DNA of 64,000 nucleotides from JALEVB01 sp022768265 (GCA_034168985.1 JAXFJE010000021.1:1-64000); one strand, 5' to 3'. Counted from the first letter of the stretch, positions 17,086 through 25,499 are shown. Program-made: numbers and translations. The notes: generated by a model not told the origin, from the letters alone.

Positions 17086-18282
17086 TTAATCCGCATTTAC
17101 ATTTATTTCTGTATTCATTTCTGCATCTGTTTCCCTGTATGAGATATGAAGTTTATCAGCCAATTCTTCTACTTTTTTCATCAAATCCTGCTTTTTACTG
17201 CTTTTTTCCTCTCCTGACATTTCTTGATTATCTTCTATCTGACTCAATTCTTGAAGATATGCATATAAAAGTAATTGATCATCAGACATTTGCAATGCCA
17301 GATTTTCGGCTTCATTGACTTCCATTCTGCCCAAATGGATCCAATAATCAAAAATACTTTCATTAGACTGATAGTTAATTTTACTTAGAATAACTTCTTT
17401 ATCTTTCGTACTAAAAGAGTCAACCGACTCCCCTTGTATATATGCTGTTGCAAGAATATACTTCTGTGCACGTTCCATTTGCCCAATTTCAAAATCTTTT
17501 AAAGAATCAATGACCCTAATATAATCTTTTTGCAGATAAGCATCATTTGCTACTGTGATTTTATCCTGTCTTGGAATACGCCAAAAATATCCATAAACAA
17601 CTGCACTAAATAAAACTACCAAAAGTACGGATGATACAATTCCATAGATACTCAATTTTTTATATTTCTTTTTATCTACTTTTATTTTAAAAATGGTCTC
17701 TTCCTTTTTATAGTTTTCATATAATGTCTGCAAAAGTGATATTTCTTCTTCCATCGTTTCAGCAGACAAAAGTGTCACTACTTCTTTCTGATCTTTCAGA
17801 ATTTCTTTCCCACCTGAAAGATAATCCTCATATGGTCGTGAACCATCCATTATATATCCAATCAGCGCCTGGTATAATTTCAGAAACTGTTTTTTTCGAT
17901 CTTTTTGTAACCCTATCGTAATATCTCTAAATTTTATCTTTACTCGATTTAACCTATCATAATATAAATTATCAGGACTGAGTTGAAATTCAAACCACAT
18001 GTAATCTTTTTCCAACTCAGCTACTTGTAATATAATTTCAAGTTTTTGCAGTTTTTCCATTTTCTGCACTTCTGTAATAGAATGCATTCCTTCCATATCA
18101 AAACAAAGCAATAATGTTTCTTTCTCTTCTTCTATGGTCATAGGGAGCATAGAAATCGTTCCATGTTCTAATCTTTTAAAATCATAAATCGTTTTTGCTT
18201 CCATATCCGCTCTTTGCACTCGGATTTCCATATTTTCTTGTATATCTGATTCCCGTAAGTTTACTTGCTGTTTCTTCTGCAT
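17086..18282 (-). CDS. essB: T7SS membrane subunit EssB/YukC
   Basis: A 398-aa protein with a cytoplasmic pseudokinase-like domain (about 1-200; MWFEFQLSPDNLYYDRLNRV), one transmembrane helix (about 213-237, YGIVSSVLLVVLFSAVVYGYF) and a helical extracytoplasmic domain. This is the EssB/YukC layout, and EssB binds EssC in the channel core. The start is 24 bases downstream of yukD. The C-terminus is rich in charged residues. Confidence 0.93.
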   Translation of the reverse strand: MQKKQQVNLRESDIQENMEIRVQRADMEAKTIYDFKRLEHGTISMLPMTIEEEKETLLLCFDMEGMHSITEVQKMEKLQKLEIILQVAELEKDYMWFEFQLSPDNLYYDRLNRVKIKFRDITIGLQKDRKKQFLKLYQALIGYIMDGSRPYEDYLSGGKEILKDQKEVVTLLSAETMEEEISLLQTLYENYKKEETIFKIKVDKKKYKKLSIYGIVSSVLLVVLFSAVVYGYFWRIPRQDKITVANDAYLQKDYIRVIDSLKDFEIGQMERAQKYILATAYIQGESVDSFSTKDKEVILSKINYQSNESIFDYWIHLGRMEVNEAENLALQMSDDQLLLYAYLQELSQIEDNQEMSGEEKSSKKQDLMKKVEELADKLHISYRETDAEMNTEINVNAD

Positions 18283-18306
18283 CTACCTGTCCCTCTTTCT
18301 CTTGTT

Positions 18307-18534
18307 TTATTGTATCAATAAAATATCTCCCTCATATATCTTTCCTTGCTTAAATGTAAGGATTGGATTTATATATTTCCCTTGTCTTTTTGAATACACT
18401 TGCAATTGCACCGTTTCTGGTATCGAAGAGAAAAAACCATTTTCTACAAGAACACGATATACTTCCTGAATCCTTTGCTCCGGTTTTACAATAATATCCA
18501 GACTTTTATTATGTTCCATAATCGTAAGTGTCAT
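18307..18534 (-). CDS. esaB: Ubiquitin-like T7SS protein YukD/EsaB
   Basis: 75 aa, starting MTLTIMEHNKSLDIIVKPEQ. The beta-grasp pattern and length match YukD/EsaB, a small cytosolic component that binds the EssC/EssB assembly. Its start overlaps the end of the essA-like gene by 26 bases, suggesting coupled translation. It ends with DILLIQ, as expected for the last strand. Confidence 0.9.
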   Translation of the reverse strand: MTLTIMEHNKSLDIIVKPEQRIQEVYRVLVENGFFSSIPETVQLQVYSKRQGKYINPILTFKQGKIYEGDILLIQ

Positions 18535-18928
18535 TTTCTTCCTTCCTTTTCCTTCTTCTATTTTTTTGATATAAAAGCAACACCACCATAAATACTAAAA
18601 GCATAATTTCTACTACCAAAAAGTGGGTGTGATCTAAGCCTATCTGTTTTCTGCTTTCTACAGTTTCCTTCGTTAATCCTGTCTGTATCTGAAATAGTTG
18701 ATTTCGAATTTTTTGAATTTCTTGATTTTCTCCCGAAACTCTCTCTTCAAATATTTGTTGTTCAATTTGTGTTACTGCATCTGCCTCATTTGCTTTTACC
18801 TTTTCTGCCATTCTATCCGTTTCTGGAGAGAACACTGGGATTCCATACAAATCACTAAGAGGGACTTTTGTATTTTGTTGTTGATTCAATACATTTGGAT
18901 CTAACTTGATATTATTATTTTCTGACAT
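18509..18928 (-). CDS. Single-pass membrane protein, EssA-like
   Basis: 139 aa. A polar N-terminal region (VPLSDLYGIPVFSPETD) and a helical stretch (about 55-100) are followed by one transmembrane helix (about 106-124, FLVVEIMLLVFMVVLLLY) and a basic tail, QKNRRRKRKE. Topology and place between the WXG100 gene and yukD fit EssA, though sequence identity to known EssA is not obvious. ATG 18928 is chosen because GGAGGAAAGGG lies just upstream; a longer frame from 18973 lacks a site. Confidence 0.7.
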   Translation of the reverse strand: MSENNNIKLDPNVLNQQQNTKVPLSDLYGIPVFSPETDRMAEKVKANEADAVTQIEQQIFEERVSGENQEIQKIRNQLFQIQTGLTKETVESRKQIGLDHTHFLVVEIMLLVFMVVLLLYQKNRRRKRKEENDTYDYGT

Positions 18929-18988
18929 AATCCCTTTCCTCCATAATAAAGAAAAGGAGGCACACCAATGCACCTCCTCACCATTTGC

Positions 18989-19279
18989 CTATCCGCGATT
19001 AGCAGTTCCAGCAGCCTGGTCAAATTCTGCATACTGCTGTGCATTTGTAACTACACCTTGTCCAATATCGCTAATCAATTCTCTCATTGCTTCAAAACTT
19101 GGAGCCATTTCAGCAACCCTTGCTGCAAATCCTTCATAACCGCTTCCTTCCCATAATTCTGGAAGTTGATTATTCACAACATCATTTAAATAATTCTGAA
19201 GTGTTGTAACGTCTTCTACATGGCTTCCTATTTCTTGTCCTCTTGCAATGACGTCCTCTGTGTTCATTCTGATACTCAT
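18989..19279 (-). CDS. esxA: WXG100 secreted protein EsxA
   Basis: 96 aa with the defining central turn LPELWEGSGYEGFAARV (W-E-G) between two helices. Canonical T7SS substrates of this size form antiparallel dimers and carry a C-terminal export signal. A Y-x-x-x-D/E-like tail (YAEFD, with Q before it) is present near residue 85. It lies second in the operon, 65 bases after esaA. RBS: GGAGGAACGG. Confidence 0.95.
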   Translation of the reverse strand: MSIRMNTEDVIARGQEIGSHVEDVTTLQNYLNDVVNNQLPELWEGSGYEGFAARVAEMAPSFEAMRELISDIGQGVVTNAQQYAEFDQAAGTANRG

Positions 19280-19344
19280 GATCCGTTCCTCCTTTTGCTA
19301 AAACATCTTTTATTTTACATTTTATTGCAATGCTGCCGAACAGC

Positions 19345-21744
19345 CTATTGCTCTTTTTTCTCTTTCAAAATATTTTTTATAATCAGAACCAATACCAAAA
19401 GAACTAAAATTCCAATTCCGGCATAAATAAGTGTCCACGGAATATTCTCTTCTTTTTCTTCCTTTATCTCTGAATTAACTGGCCTCACTTCTTTCTCTTT
19501 TACTTCTTTTACATCAGTTGATAGGTCTTCTGTAACAACAGGTTTTGCAATAAACTGATATGCTTGTGTATATTCCGCACTTCCAAGTCTTGTATATGGG
19601 AGTTTTTCTGAAAAGTCTTTTAAAATATTTTGATTTACTCTGCTTGTTTCTGCTTTTACATTCTTTGCTTCACTCAACCCATCTGCAATTGCCTGATCAG
19701 AATTCTCTTTTGTATCTGTAATTGCCTTTTGAAGATTGCCTATGTTTTCTTCCGTAGACTGATATACTTTATTTACGTATTCCATAGAGGCTGTACTATT
19801 TTCTGTAAGTTCTTTTTGCAAAGAAGTATTATTCTCTGTAAGTCCCGCTATATTTTCTGTGATAAATTCTGGATTTATTACTGGTGCAAAGCCTGTCAAA
19901 CTTTCGTTATATGATGAAATGGAATTTTTTTCCTCTTCGTTTCTTTGAGCAAAAATCTGCTTTGCATTATTCGCATTTTTTGTAATTGGTGTAATATATT
20001 CATCTTCCACCAATTGTTTGATACTTGTAATATTTAATTCTTGGGTATCATCCAAGTTCTGAATCATATCTGTAAGATAATGGTTTTCCTGCTCAATATA
20101 GTTAATACCTTGGATTTCTTTTCCATTTTTATCAACTAGAATATTTCCCTTTTCATCATAAAGAACATCCGTTATGTCCTCCATCTGATATTTATCGACA
20201 TCTGTTTGCTCCAAACATCTCTTGATATAATCTGTAAATGCCGACCAATCCTTTGAAGAACATTGTATTTTTTTCTGGTTGGGTACAGATACATCTACAT
20301 TTCCATTCGCATACTCTGAAAGAAATACGGACGCTGAATTATATCCAAGTGCCTGTGCCCTTCCATCATAATTTTTCAATACAGATGCAACTGACATTGG
20401 TATATCATATTCTACATTAATAGTATAATTATCGCCTGCTCCCGGCATACTTTCTGGTATCTCTACAGGTATTTGAATCTTTTCTTCCAGCTGATCGGCC
20501 TGAGCAATCGCACCAGAGATTTCTTTCAATAAATCTTGTTTTGGATTATTATGTGTTCCCGGAACATCTACAATGGAAAATGTTACAGCGGGCGGAACTT
20601 CTGTTCCTGTTTGTTGAAAAGTAACTTGATAGCTTCCATCAGACTGTTCGGTGGCAACCAGCATCGGTACTTGAGATTTCAGTTCTTCCAAATACTTTGT
20701 TAACGCATTTGTTAATTGTTCTTCTATTTTTTTATTATTCTGATTATTGGCATTTATCCATCCATTCTTAATTTCCGTCAAATGATTTTGAAATTCTCTT
20801 AATTGAGTTTGGATTACGCCTTTATCTGGAGCCTGGTTTACATACTCTTTTAAAGATTGTTCTAACTTTTTATTTGCTTCCTCTGCAATTGAGTTTCCTT
20901 CCTCATCTACAGTTAAATCTATTTCTTCCACATTAGAAGCAATTTCTGTTAATACATTAGCTAATGTGTTCCCATTTTCACTTAATCCCTTAATTTCTTT
21001 TTCAATGTCTTCAACACATTTTAAATATTGTTCATCTATATTTTTAGCTAATTCTGAATTTTTTTCTGTATAAGAGGCAAAATCTGGTGCTTCAATTTTA
21101 TTTTCTTCTCTCACAATTTCTGGCATTTCAATCAATGCCACAAGGTCTGATGCCACAATACGGTCAATCGCATCTTTATCCCGCAAATCGTTACTCATTA
21201 CATTAGATGCCCCGTCCTGTGCATTATGAAATTCATTCAGAATATTATTCAAATACATGTAACTCAAACTGTCATTTAATGTTTCCGTATAACTTACAAC
21301 ATTATAAAGAAGTTCATATTGAGACTTTCCTGAAAATGATTTGTTAATCACATACTCAATCTGTGAAGCTTGAGGTGTTCCATTTAAGCTTTCAACACTT
21401 TGAGAAAAAGTGGCAGGAATTGTAACATACGCTCCATATTTTCCAGTTTCAAACCCCATACGTGCTTCTTCTAACGATGAATATTCAAAATCTGTACTTG
21501 GAAATTTTGATATCCTATCAGCATAATTAATAATCTCTCCACTAACAGTTGTCCCTTCATCAAGATTAACTACTGCAATTTTTCTTGATTCCTGTTTCGT
21601 ATTTTCTGTTTCAGCAACTGGGGCAACTACTTGTTTTACATCAGGTCCTTTTTGATTTGTTTGTCCAAGGAAATATCCCAAAGTTCCTACAAGCCCAATA
21701 CATCCCGCAGCAAGCAGAACTGCAACGACTTTTTTATATTTCAT
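19345..21744 (-). CDS. esaA: T7SS membrane protein EsaA/YueB-like (short form)
   Basis: 799 aa. A hydrophobic N-terminal helix (VVAVLLAAGCIGLVGTLGYF), then a long extracytoplasmic region with coiled coils and an N-terminal segment, KIAVVNLDEGTTVSGE, typical of the EsaA/YhgE family. A Lys/Glu-rich linker leads to one C-terminal transmembrane helix (about 770-790). Classical EsaA/YueB proteins have about six membrane helices and usually more residues; this form has only two. It is the first gene of the operon, behind an AAGGAGGGG site. YueB serves as a phage receptor in Bacillus. Confidence 0.85.
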   Translation of the reverse strand: MKYKKVVAVLLAAGCIGLVGTLGYFLGQTNQKGPDVKQVVAPVAETENTKQESRKIAVVNLDEGTTVSGEIINYADRISKFPSTDFEYSSLEEARMGFETGKYGAYVTIPATFSQSVESLNGTPQASQIEYVINKSFSGKSQYELLYNVVSYTETLNDSLSYMYLNNILNEFHNAQDGASNVMSNDLRDKDAIDRIVASDLVALIEMPEIVREENKIEAPDFASYTEKNSELAKNIDEQYLKCVEDIEKEIKGLSENGNTLANVLTEIASNVEEIDLTVDEEGNSIAEEANKKLEQSLKEYVNQAPDKGVIQTQLREFQNHLTEIKNGWINANNQNNKKIEEQLTNALTKYLEELKSQVPMLVATEQSDGSYQVTFQQTGTEVPPAVTFSIVDVPGTHNNPKQDLLKEISGAIAQADQLEEKIQIPVEIPESMPGAGDNYTINVEYDIPMSVASVLKNYDGRAQALGYNSASVFLSEYANGNVDVSVPNQKKIQCSSKDWSAFTDYIKRCLEQTDVDKYQMEDITDVLYDEKGNILVDKNGKEIQGINYIEQENHYLTDMIQNLDDTQELNITSIKQLVEDEYITPITKNANNAKQIFAQRNEEEKNSISSYNESLTGFAPVINPEFITENIAGLTENNTSLQKELTENSTASMEYVNKVYQSTEENIGNLQKAITDTKENSDQAIADGLSEAKNVKAETSRVNQNILKDFSEKLPYTRLGSAEYTQAYQFIAKPVVTEDLSTDVKEVKEKEVRPVNSEIKEEKEENIPWTLIYAGIGILVLLVLVLIIKNILKEKKEQ

Positions 21745-21805
21745 TACAAATCATTCCCCTCCTTATCTTTGGAATTACATTTCAAATGTATTTTTTATTT
21801 AGCTC

Positions 21806-21834
21806 ATTTTACCATAATCTCCCATTCATCACAA
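21806..21834 (-). promoter_or_regulatory. Candidate promoter of the T7SS operon
   Basis: On the minus strand TTGTGA (21834-21829) and TAAAAT (21811-21806) are separated by 17 bases, about 60 bases ahead of the esaA start. The match is moderate. Confidence 0.4.
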
Positions 21835-22006
21835 TATTTTTTTTGACAGACTAACTAATTTTTTAACAATTATAGAAAGTATTTTGTTTACTTTCTCAGC
21901 AAACTGCATATCAGCAAGCACCATAATAATAAAAAGTATATTTTTTCAATTCCAACTCAATTTCCCCTCAATGTCTTTTACCTCCAACTTTCGTATGCTT
22001 ATCTCA

Positions 22007-22040
22007 CAGCAAAGCAGTACCACATCGGTACAGCCTGCTG
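22007..22040 (+). promoter_or_regulatory. Interrupted dyad in the parM leader
   Basis: CAGCA (22007-22011) pairs with TGCTG (22036-22040), and GTACC (22017-22021) with GGTAC (22027-22031). The hairpin ends about 15 bases before the parM binding site (AAGGAGG), so it could be an operator, an attenuator or part of parC. Confidence 0.4.
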
Positions 22041-22071
22041 AACCAATCAATACGAAAAGGAGGTATTTTTT

Positions 22072-22989
22072 ATGCGAGAACTCAAAAACACAAAAATCAT
22101 TGCTGTAGATCACGGCTACGGCAACATGAAAACAGCAAACACCGTCACACCAACCGGAATCAAAGCCTATGAAACAGAACCCATTTTCACCGGAAATATT
22201 CTGGAATATAACGGCATTTACTATCGGATTGGAGAAGGACACAAAGAATTTATCCCAGATAAAGCTTTGGACGAAGAATATTATCTTCTGACATTGATGG
22301 CAGTTGCAAGGGAACTAAATGTCTTTTCTATCTGTGAAGCAGATGTTCATCTGGCTGCCGGACTTCCTCTGACATGGATTAGAAACCAGAGGGAAGAATT
22401 CCGTTCGTATCTGCTCCAGAATCCTGAAGTTCATTACCGATTTAACAGCAAAGAGTATCATATCTGCTTTGTGGGATGCAGCCTTTACCCGCAGGGATAT
22501 CCGGCTATTGTAAACCGGCTTGGAGATTTCAAGGGAACCAATCTTCTTGCAGATATCGGAAACGGAACCATGAATATTCTATATATCAACAATAAGAAAG
22601 CTCAGGAAAGCCGGTGCTGGACAGAAAAGTTCGGCGTAAACCAATGTATGATTGCCGCTAAAAACGCTATTCTGGACAAATTCGGAGTAAAGATTGAGGA
22701 ATCCACCGTAGAGCAGATTCTACGGTTTGGAACCGCTGACATTTCAGCGCCTTATCTGGATTGTATTACTGCTGTTGCCAGACAGTATGTCACAGATATT
22801 TTTGCCACACTCCGCAAATATGAATACAATCCTGACCTGATGCGCCTGTATGTGGTCGGAGGCGGTGGATGCCTGATCCGTAACTTTGGAACGTATGACA
22901 AAGCACGAGTTACCATCCTTGATGATATCTGTGCCACTGCCAAAGGTTATGAATCTCTGGCTTATATGAGCCTGAAAAGGAGGGGATAA
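22072..22989 (+). CDS. ParM-like actin homologue (plasmid segregation)
   Basis: A 305-aa protein of the ParM/StbA actin-like family, which forms ATP-driven filaments that push plasmid copies apart. Phosphate 1 motif: IIAVDHGYGNMKTAN. Phosphate 2: LLADIGNGTMNIL. Adenosine motif: LYVVGGGGCLIRN. The length is typical. RBS AAGGAGG. The adjacent gene is the expected DNA-binding partner. On an integrated element this suggests that a circular form is actively partitioned or otherwise maintained. Confidence 0.88.
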   Translation: MRELKNTKIIAVDHGYGNMKTANTVTPTGIKAYETEPIFTGNILEYNGIYYRIGEGHKEFIPDKALDEEYYLLTLMAVARELNVFSICEADVHLAAGLPLTWIRNQREEFRSYLLQNPEVHYRFNSKEYHICFVGCSLYPQGYPAIVNRLGDFKGTNLLADIGNGTMNILYINNKKAQESRCWTEKFGVNQCMIAAKNAILDKFGVKIEESTVEQILRFGTADISAPYLDCITAVARQYVTDIFATLRKYEYNPDLMRLYVVGGGGCLIRNFGTYDKARVTILDDICATAKGYESLAYMSLKRRG

Positions 22990-22992
22990 GCC

Positions 22993-23376
22993 ATGCAGAA
23001 CCATATCCGCAACACAAACCTGCGATTTAATCTGGACAAAGATCCGCAGCGGAAAGCCTGGGAATATTTACAGACAATGGATAGACAGAATTTTAAATCT
23101 TACAGTCAGGTAATCTCCATTGCATTGGTAGATTATTTTGACCGCTACTACCGCACTCAGGCTGATCCCTATCTGGAAACAAGGGAACGGGAAGAACTTT
23201 TTGTGAAACAGATTGTAGAAGCAGTGGAACACTGCCTGAAACAGTCATTGCCACTTTTTCTGTCCGGGCTGACTGCAGGTATGGCACAAAGGGAGCCCCA
23301 AATCAGGCCATCCTTTCCAACACCTGAAAACACACAGCCGGATTGTGATGTAGACTGGGATTTTCTTGGAGAATAA
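22993..23376 (+). CDS. ParR-like centromere-binding protein
   Basis: 127 aa, starting MQNHIRNTNLRFNLDKD. The early part, with a short strand (TNLRFNL) and two helices (RKAWEYLQTM; SYSQVISIALVDYF), fits a ribbon-helix-helix fold. The rest is a variable tail that in ParR contacts ParM. It starts three bases after parM. Assigned mainly by fold pattern and neighbour. Confidence 0.7.
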   Translation: MQNHIRNTNLRFNLDKDPQRKAWEYLQTMDRQNFKSYSQVISIALVDYFDRYYRTQADPYLETREREELFVKQIVEAVEHCLKQSLPLFLSGLTAGMAQREPQIRPSFPTPENTQPDCDVDWDFLGE

Positions 23377-23400
23377 ACCATTGTGATTGGAGGTGAACAC

Positions 23401-24117
23401 ATGACGGACTTTCTGACAGCAGACACAAACCTGCCATCTTATATGATGTTTCCCCGTTTTCTCCTGGGCTTGGAAATAAATGAAACTGCCAAAATACTTT
23501 ATATGATCCTACTCGACCGTGCAAGACTTTCCCAGAAAAACGAGGGTTGGTCAGATACCGATGGTCATGTGTTCCTCTACTTTACGATTGAAGCACTGGC
23601 AGAAGTTCTCCACAAAAGCCAGATGACGGTAAAAACTGCTCTGGCAGTACTGGAAAAGCAGGAGCTTATCTTCCGAAAACGGCAAGGACCCGGACAACCC
23701 AATCGGATTTATGTAAAAATCCCAAAAGAAACCATCCGCTATACAGACAGCTTTCTTTCCCTAAGACAGACAGAAAACTGTCCTATTGACAGACAGGATT
23801 CTTTCCCTGATACAGACAGAAAACTGTCTGGTAATAAGAAAGAGATAAAAAAGAACCATTTAACAATGAGAGAGAGTAAAAAGCCACGCTCACCCTATGG
23901 AAAATTTCAAAATGTTTTTCTGTCAGAGAAGGAGCTGGAAGATATCCGGCAGACAATCCCTGACTGGCAGGATTATATGGAACGCTTATCCGGTTATATG
24001 GCTTCTACCGGAAAACAATACCAAAACCATGCAGCTACTATCATCAGTTGGGCAAGACAGGATCATCCTGCTTCCCGGCAACGAAATTATGAAAGTGAGG
24101 AATACGAAACATTATGA
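23401..24117 (+). CDS. repA: Replication initiator RepA (RepA_N family)
   Basis: 238 aa. The N-terminal winged-helix domain (LPSYMMFPRFLLGLEINETAKILYM, shown here over two parts: LPSYMMFPRFLL and EINETAKILYM) is diagnostic of RepA_N initiators. A low-complexity middle (about 120-160) is followed by a helical C-terminal domain. RepA_N proteins start plasmid replication, and their origin lies inside their own gene; matching repeats occur here at 23766-23828. ATG 23401 has GGAGGTG six bases upstream; a GTG at 23383 is also in frame. The gene overlaps the start of the dnaC-like gene by four bases. Confidence 0.88.
   Translation: MTDFLTADTNLPSYMMFPRFLLGLEINETAKILYMILLDRARLSQKNEGWSDTDGHVFLYFTIEALAEVLHKSQMTVKTALAVLEKQELIFRKRQGPGQPNRIYVKIPKETIRYTDSFLSLRQTENCPIDRQDSFPDTDRKLSGNKKEIKKNHLTMRESKKPRSPYGKFQNVFLSEKELEDIRQTIPDWQDYMERLSGYMASTGKQYQNHAATIISWARQDHPASRQRNYESEEYETL
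23766..23828 (+). repeat. Iteron-like repeats inside repA, probable replication origin
   Basis: A 17-base sequence (ACAGACAGAAAACTGTC) occurs perfectly at 23766-23782 and 23812-23828, 46 bases apart. A partial copy (GACAGACAG) lies between them at 23788-23796. Each full copy contains the dyad GACAG-AAAA-CTGTC. They lie between the sequences for the N- and C-terminal domains, the known site of RepA_N origins. The origin function is inferred. Confidence 0.65.
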
Positions 24118-24986
24118 CAAAATTTACAGAAAAACCAACAGCTATAACGCCAAACAGAGAGCTTCAGTCTGATGAATATTTTAACGAAACAGACCACCTG
24201 ATCTACTGTTCCAAATGCAATACGCCAAGGCAATGCAGGCATGAATTACAGGGAAAGGTTCTTATTCCTTCCATCCGCTGTAAATGCCAGCAGGAAATCT
24301 TTGAGCAGGAGGAAGCCCAGAGAAAACTTCATGAAAAAAAAATGGAAATAGAGCATCTTAAAACCAGCGGCTTACAGGACAAAGCACTCTATGACTACAC
24401 TTTTGCCAGCGATAACGGTATCAATCCGGAAATGAAACTGGCTCACAATTATGTAAGTAGCTGGGAAGAGATGAAAGCAAACGCTTCCGGACTTCTCATC
24501 TGGGGCGATGTCGGTACTGGAAAATCCTTTTTTGCAGGCTGCATTGCCAATGCCCTTCTGGAAAAAGGCATCCCTGTACTGATGACCAACTTTTCCCGGA
24601 TTCTGAATACCCTTACCGGAATGCATTTTGAAGACAGAAACCAGTTCATCAACAGCTTAAACCACTACAGCCTTCTGATTATTGACGACCTCGGAATTGA
24701 ACGAAACTCTGACTTTGCACTGGAACAGGTATTCAATGTGATTGACAGCCGTTACCGCAGTAAAAAGCCCCTAATCATAACGACAAATCTCACTTTATCA
24801 GAGCTGAATAATGCCGCTGATATTGCACACAAACGAATTTATGATCGGATTCTGGAGAGATGTGTTCCCATCCGTATCAATCACCGGAATATCCGTCAGG
24901 ACAATGCAACAGCTAATTTAAAACAAGCGAAAAAAATCCTGTTGAATAATCATGCTCCGAACCAGAATGGAAGCAAAGAAGTATAA
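24114..24986 (+). CDS. DnaC-like AAA+ helicase loader
   Basis: 290 aa. An N-terminal zinc-binding region (YCSKC, then RCKC, around residues 30-63) precedes an AAA+ domain with Walker A WGDVGTGKSFF (about 129-137), Walker B LLIIDDLGIER and an arginine-rich sensor segment RIYDRILERC. DnaC/DnaI-type proteins load the replicative helicase; element-borne copies pair with RepA to start plasmid-mode replication. The ATG overlaps the repA stop codon (ATGA), implying coupled translation. Confidence 0.88.
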   Translation: MTKFTEKPTAITPNRELQSDEYFNETDHLIYCSKCNTPRQCRHELQGKVLIPSIRCKCQQEIFEQEEAQRKLHEKKMEIEHLKTSGLQDKALYDYTFASDNGINPEMKLAHNYVSSWEEMKANASGLLIWGDVGTGKSFFAGCIANALLEKGIPVLMTNFSRILNTLTGMHFEDRNQFINSLNHYSLLIIDDLGIERNSDFALEQVFNVIDSRYRSKKPLIITTNLTLSELNNAADIAHKRIYDRILERCVPIRINHRNIRQDNATANLKQAKKILLNNHAPNQNGSKEV

Positions 24987-25004
24987 CACGATAATTATTT
25001 TTCA

Positions 25005-25060
25005 CTGACAGTAGTACTACTTTCTTTTCTTATTTATCACCAGAGACATGCTACTGTCAG
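25005..25060 (+). repeat. 10-bp perfect inverted repeat after the dnaC-like gene
   Basis: CTGACAGTAG (25005-25014) and CTACTGTCAG (25051-25060) are perfect complements around a 36-base pyrimidine-rich loop. No T-run follows the second arm, so it is not a classical terminator. It may be a protein-binding site or a structured leader of the mobilization genes. Confidence 0.5.
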
Positions 25061-25140
25061 TTATCTAAAACTCTAGTACCAAACCATAAGATTTTAAAAC
25101 TAAAACGCCCGGATACGGGCATAAAAAGGAGGTGCCAGAT

Positions 25141-25362
25141 ATGGCAAATAATAAAACAATGACAACAGAAGAAAAAGTGCTTTTACAGGCAAAACACCGT
25201 CTTGAAGAAGCTGAAGCAAGAAACCGCAAAAAGGAGCGTAATGCCAGAACACGCAGATTAATTCAAGAAGGAGCGATTCTGGAAAGCATTGCTCCACATA
25301 TTAAAGAGATGGATTTAGATACCCTAAAGCGGGAGCTGATGATCCGGCTAAGGGGAATGTAA
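25141..25362 (+). CDS. DUF3847-type small mobilization protein
   Basis: 73 aa, basic and helical (EEAEARNRKKERNARTRRLI), ending LKRELMIRLRGM. DUF3847 proteins occur immediately upstream of MobA/MobL relaxases on Firmicute elements and are presumed accessory DNA-processing proteins, similar to MobC. ATG 25141 has AGGAGG eight bases ahead. A small hairpin (GCCCG-GATA-CGGGC, 25107-25120) precedes that site. The same AGGAGGTGCCAGATATGGCA context recurs in front of the relaxase gene. Confidence 0.75.
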   Translation: MANNKTMTTEEKVLLQAKHRLEEAEARNRKKERNARTRRLIQEGAILESIAPHIKEMDLDTLKRELMIRLRGM

Positions 25363-25383
25363 ACGCACAAGTTCTACTCCCGA

Positions 25384-25422
25384 AGGGCGCACTTACTCAC
25401 CACCCGATCAATCGGGCGGTGG
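25384..25422 (-). other. oriT: Origin of transfer (oriT), IncQ/RSF1010-like
   Basis: The minus strand at 25395-25384 reads TAAGTGCGCCCT, identical to the nick region of RSF1010/R1162-type oriT, where the relaxase cuts between TAAGTG and CGCCCT (between 25390 and 25389 here). As in those plasmids, an imperfect inverted repeat lies just beside it: CCACCCGAT (25400-25408) and ATCGGGCGGTGG (25411-25422). The MOBQ-type relaxase gene starts about 80 bases away. The cleavage position is inferred from this identity. Confidence 0.8.
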
Positions 25423-25499
25423 TATCCCCTACGGGGCTCGTGCGCTCTGCCGAGGGCTTTATCCGCTGTTGCAGGCAACATCGAAAGGAGGTGCCAGAT

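Larger units (their letters stand above)
21745..22071. other. Divergent control region between the T7SS operon and parM
   Basis: No gene is visible. It holds a leftward promoter candidate and a dyad in the parM leader (both listed separately). ParM-ParR systems need a centromere (parC), often repeats upstream of parM. I could not make out clear direct repeats, but this is the natural place to look. Confidence 0.4.

Noticed and set aside
25419..25499. N-terminal extension of the relaxase
   Set aside because: The extra codons lie across oriT flanking DNA; a strong binding site precedes the ATG at 25500, and family members start MAIYH.
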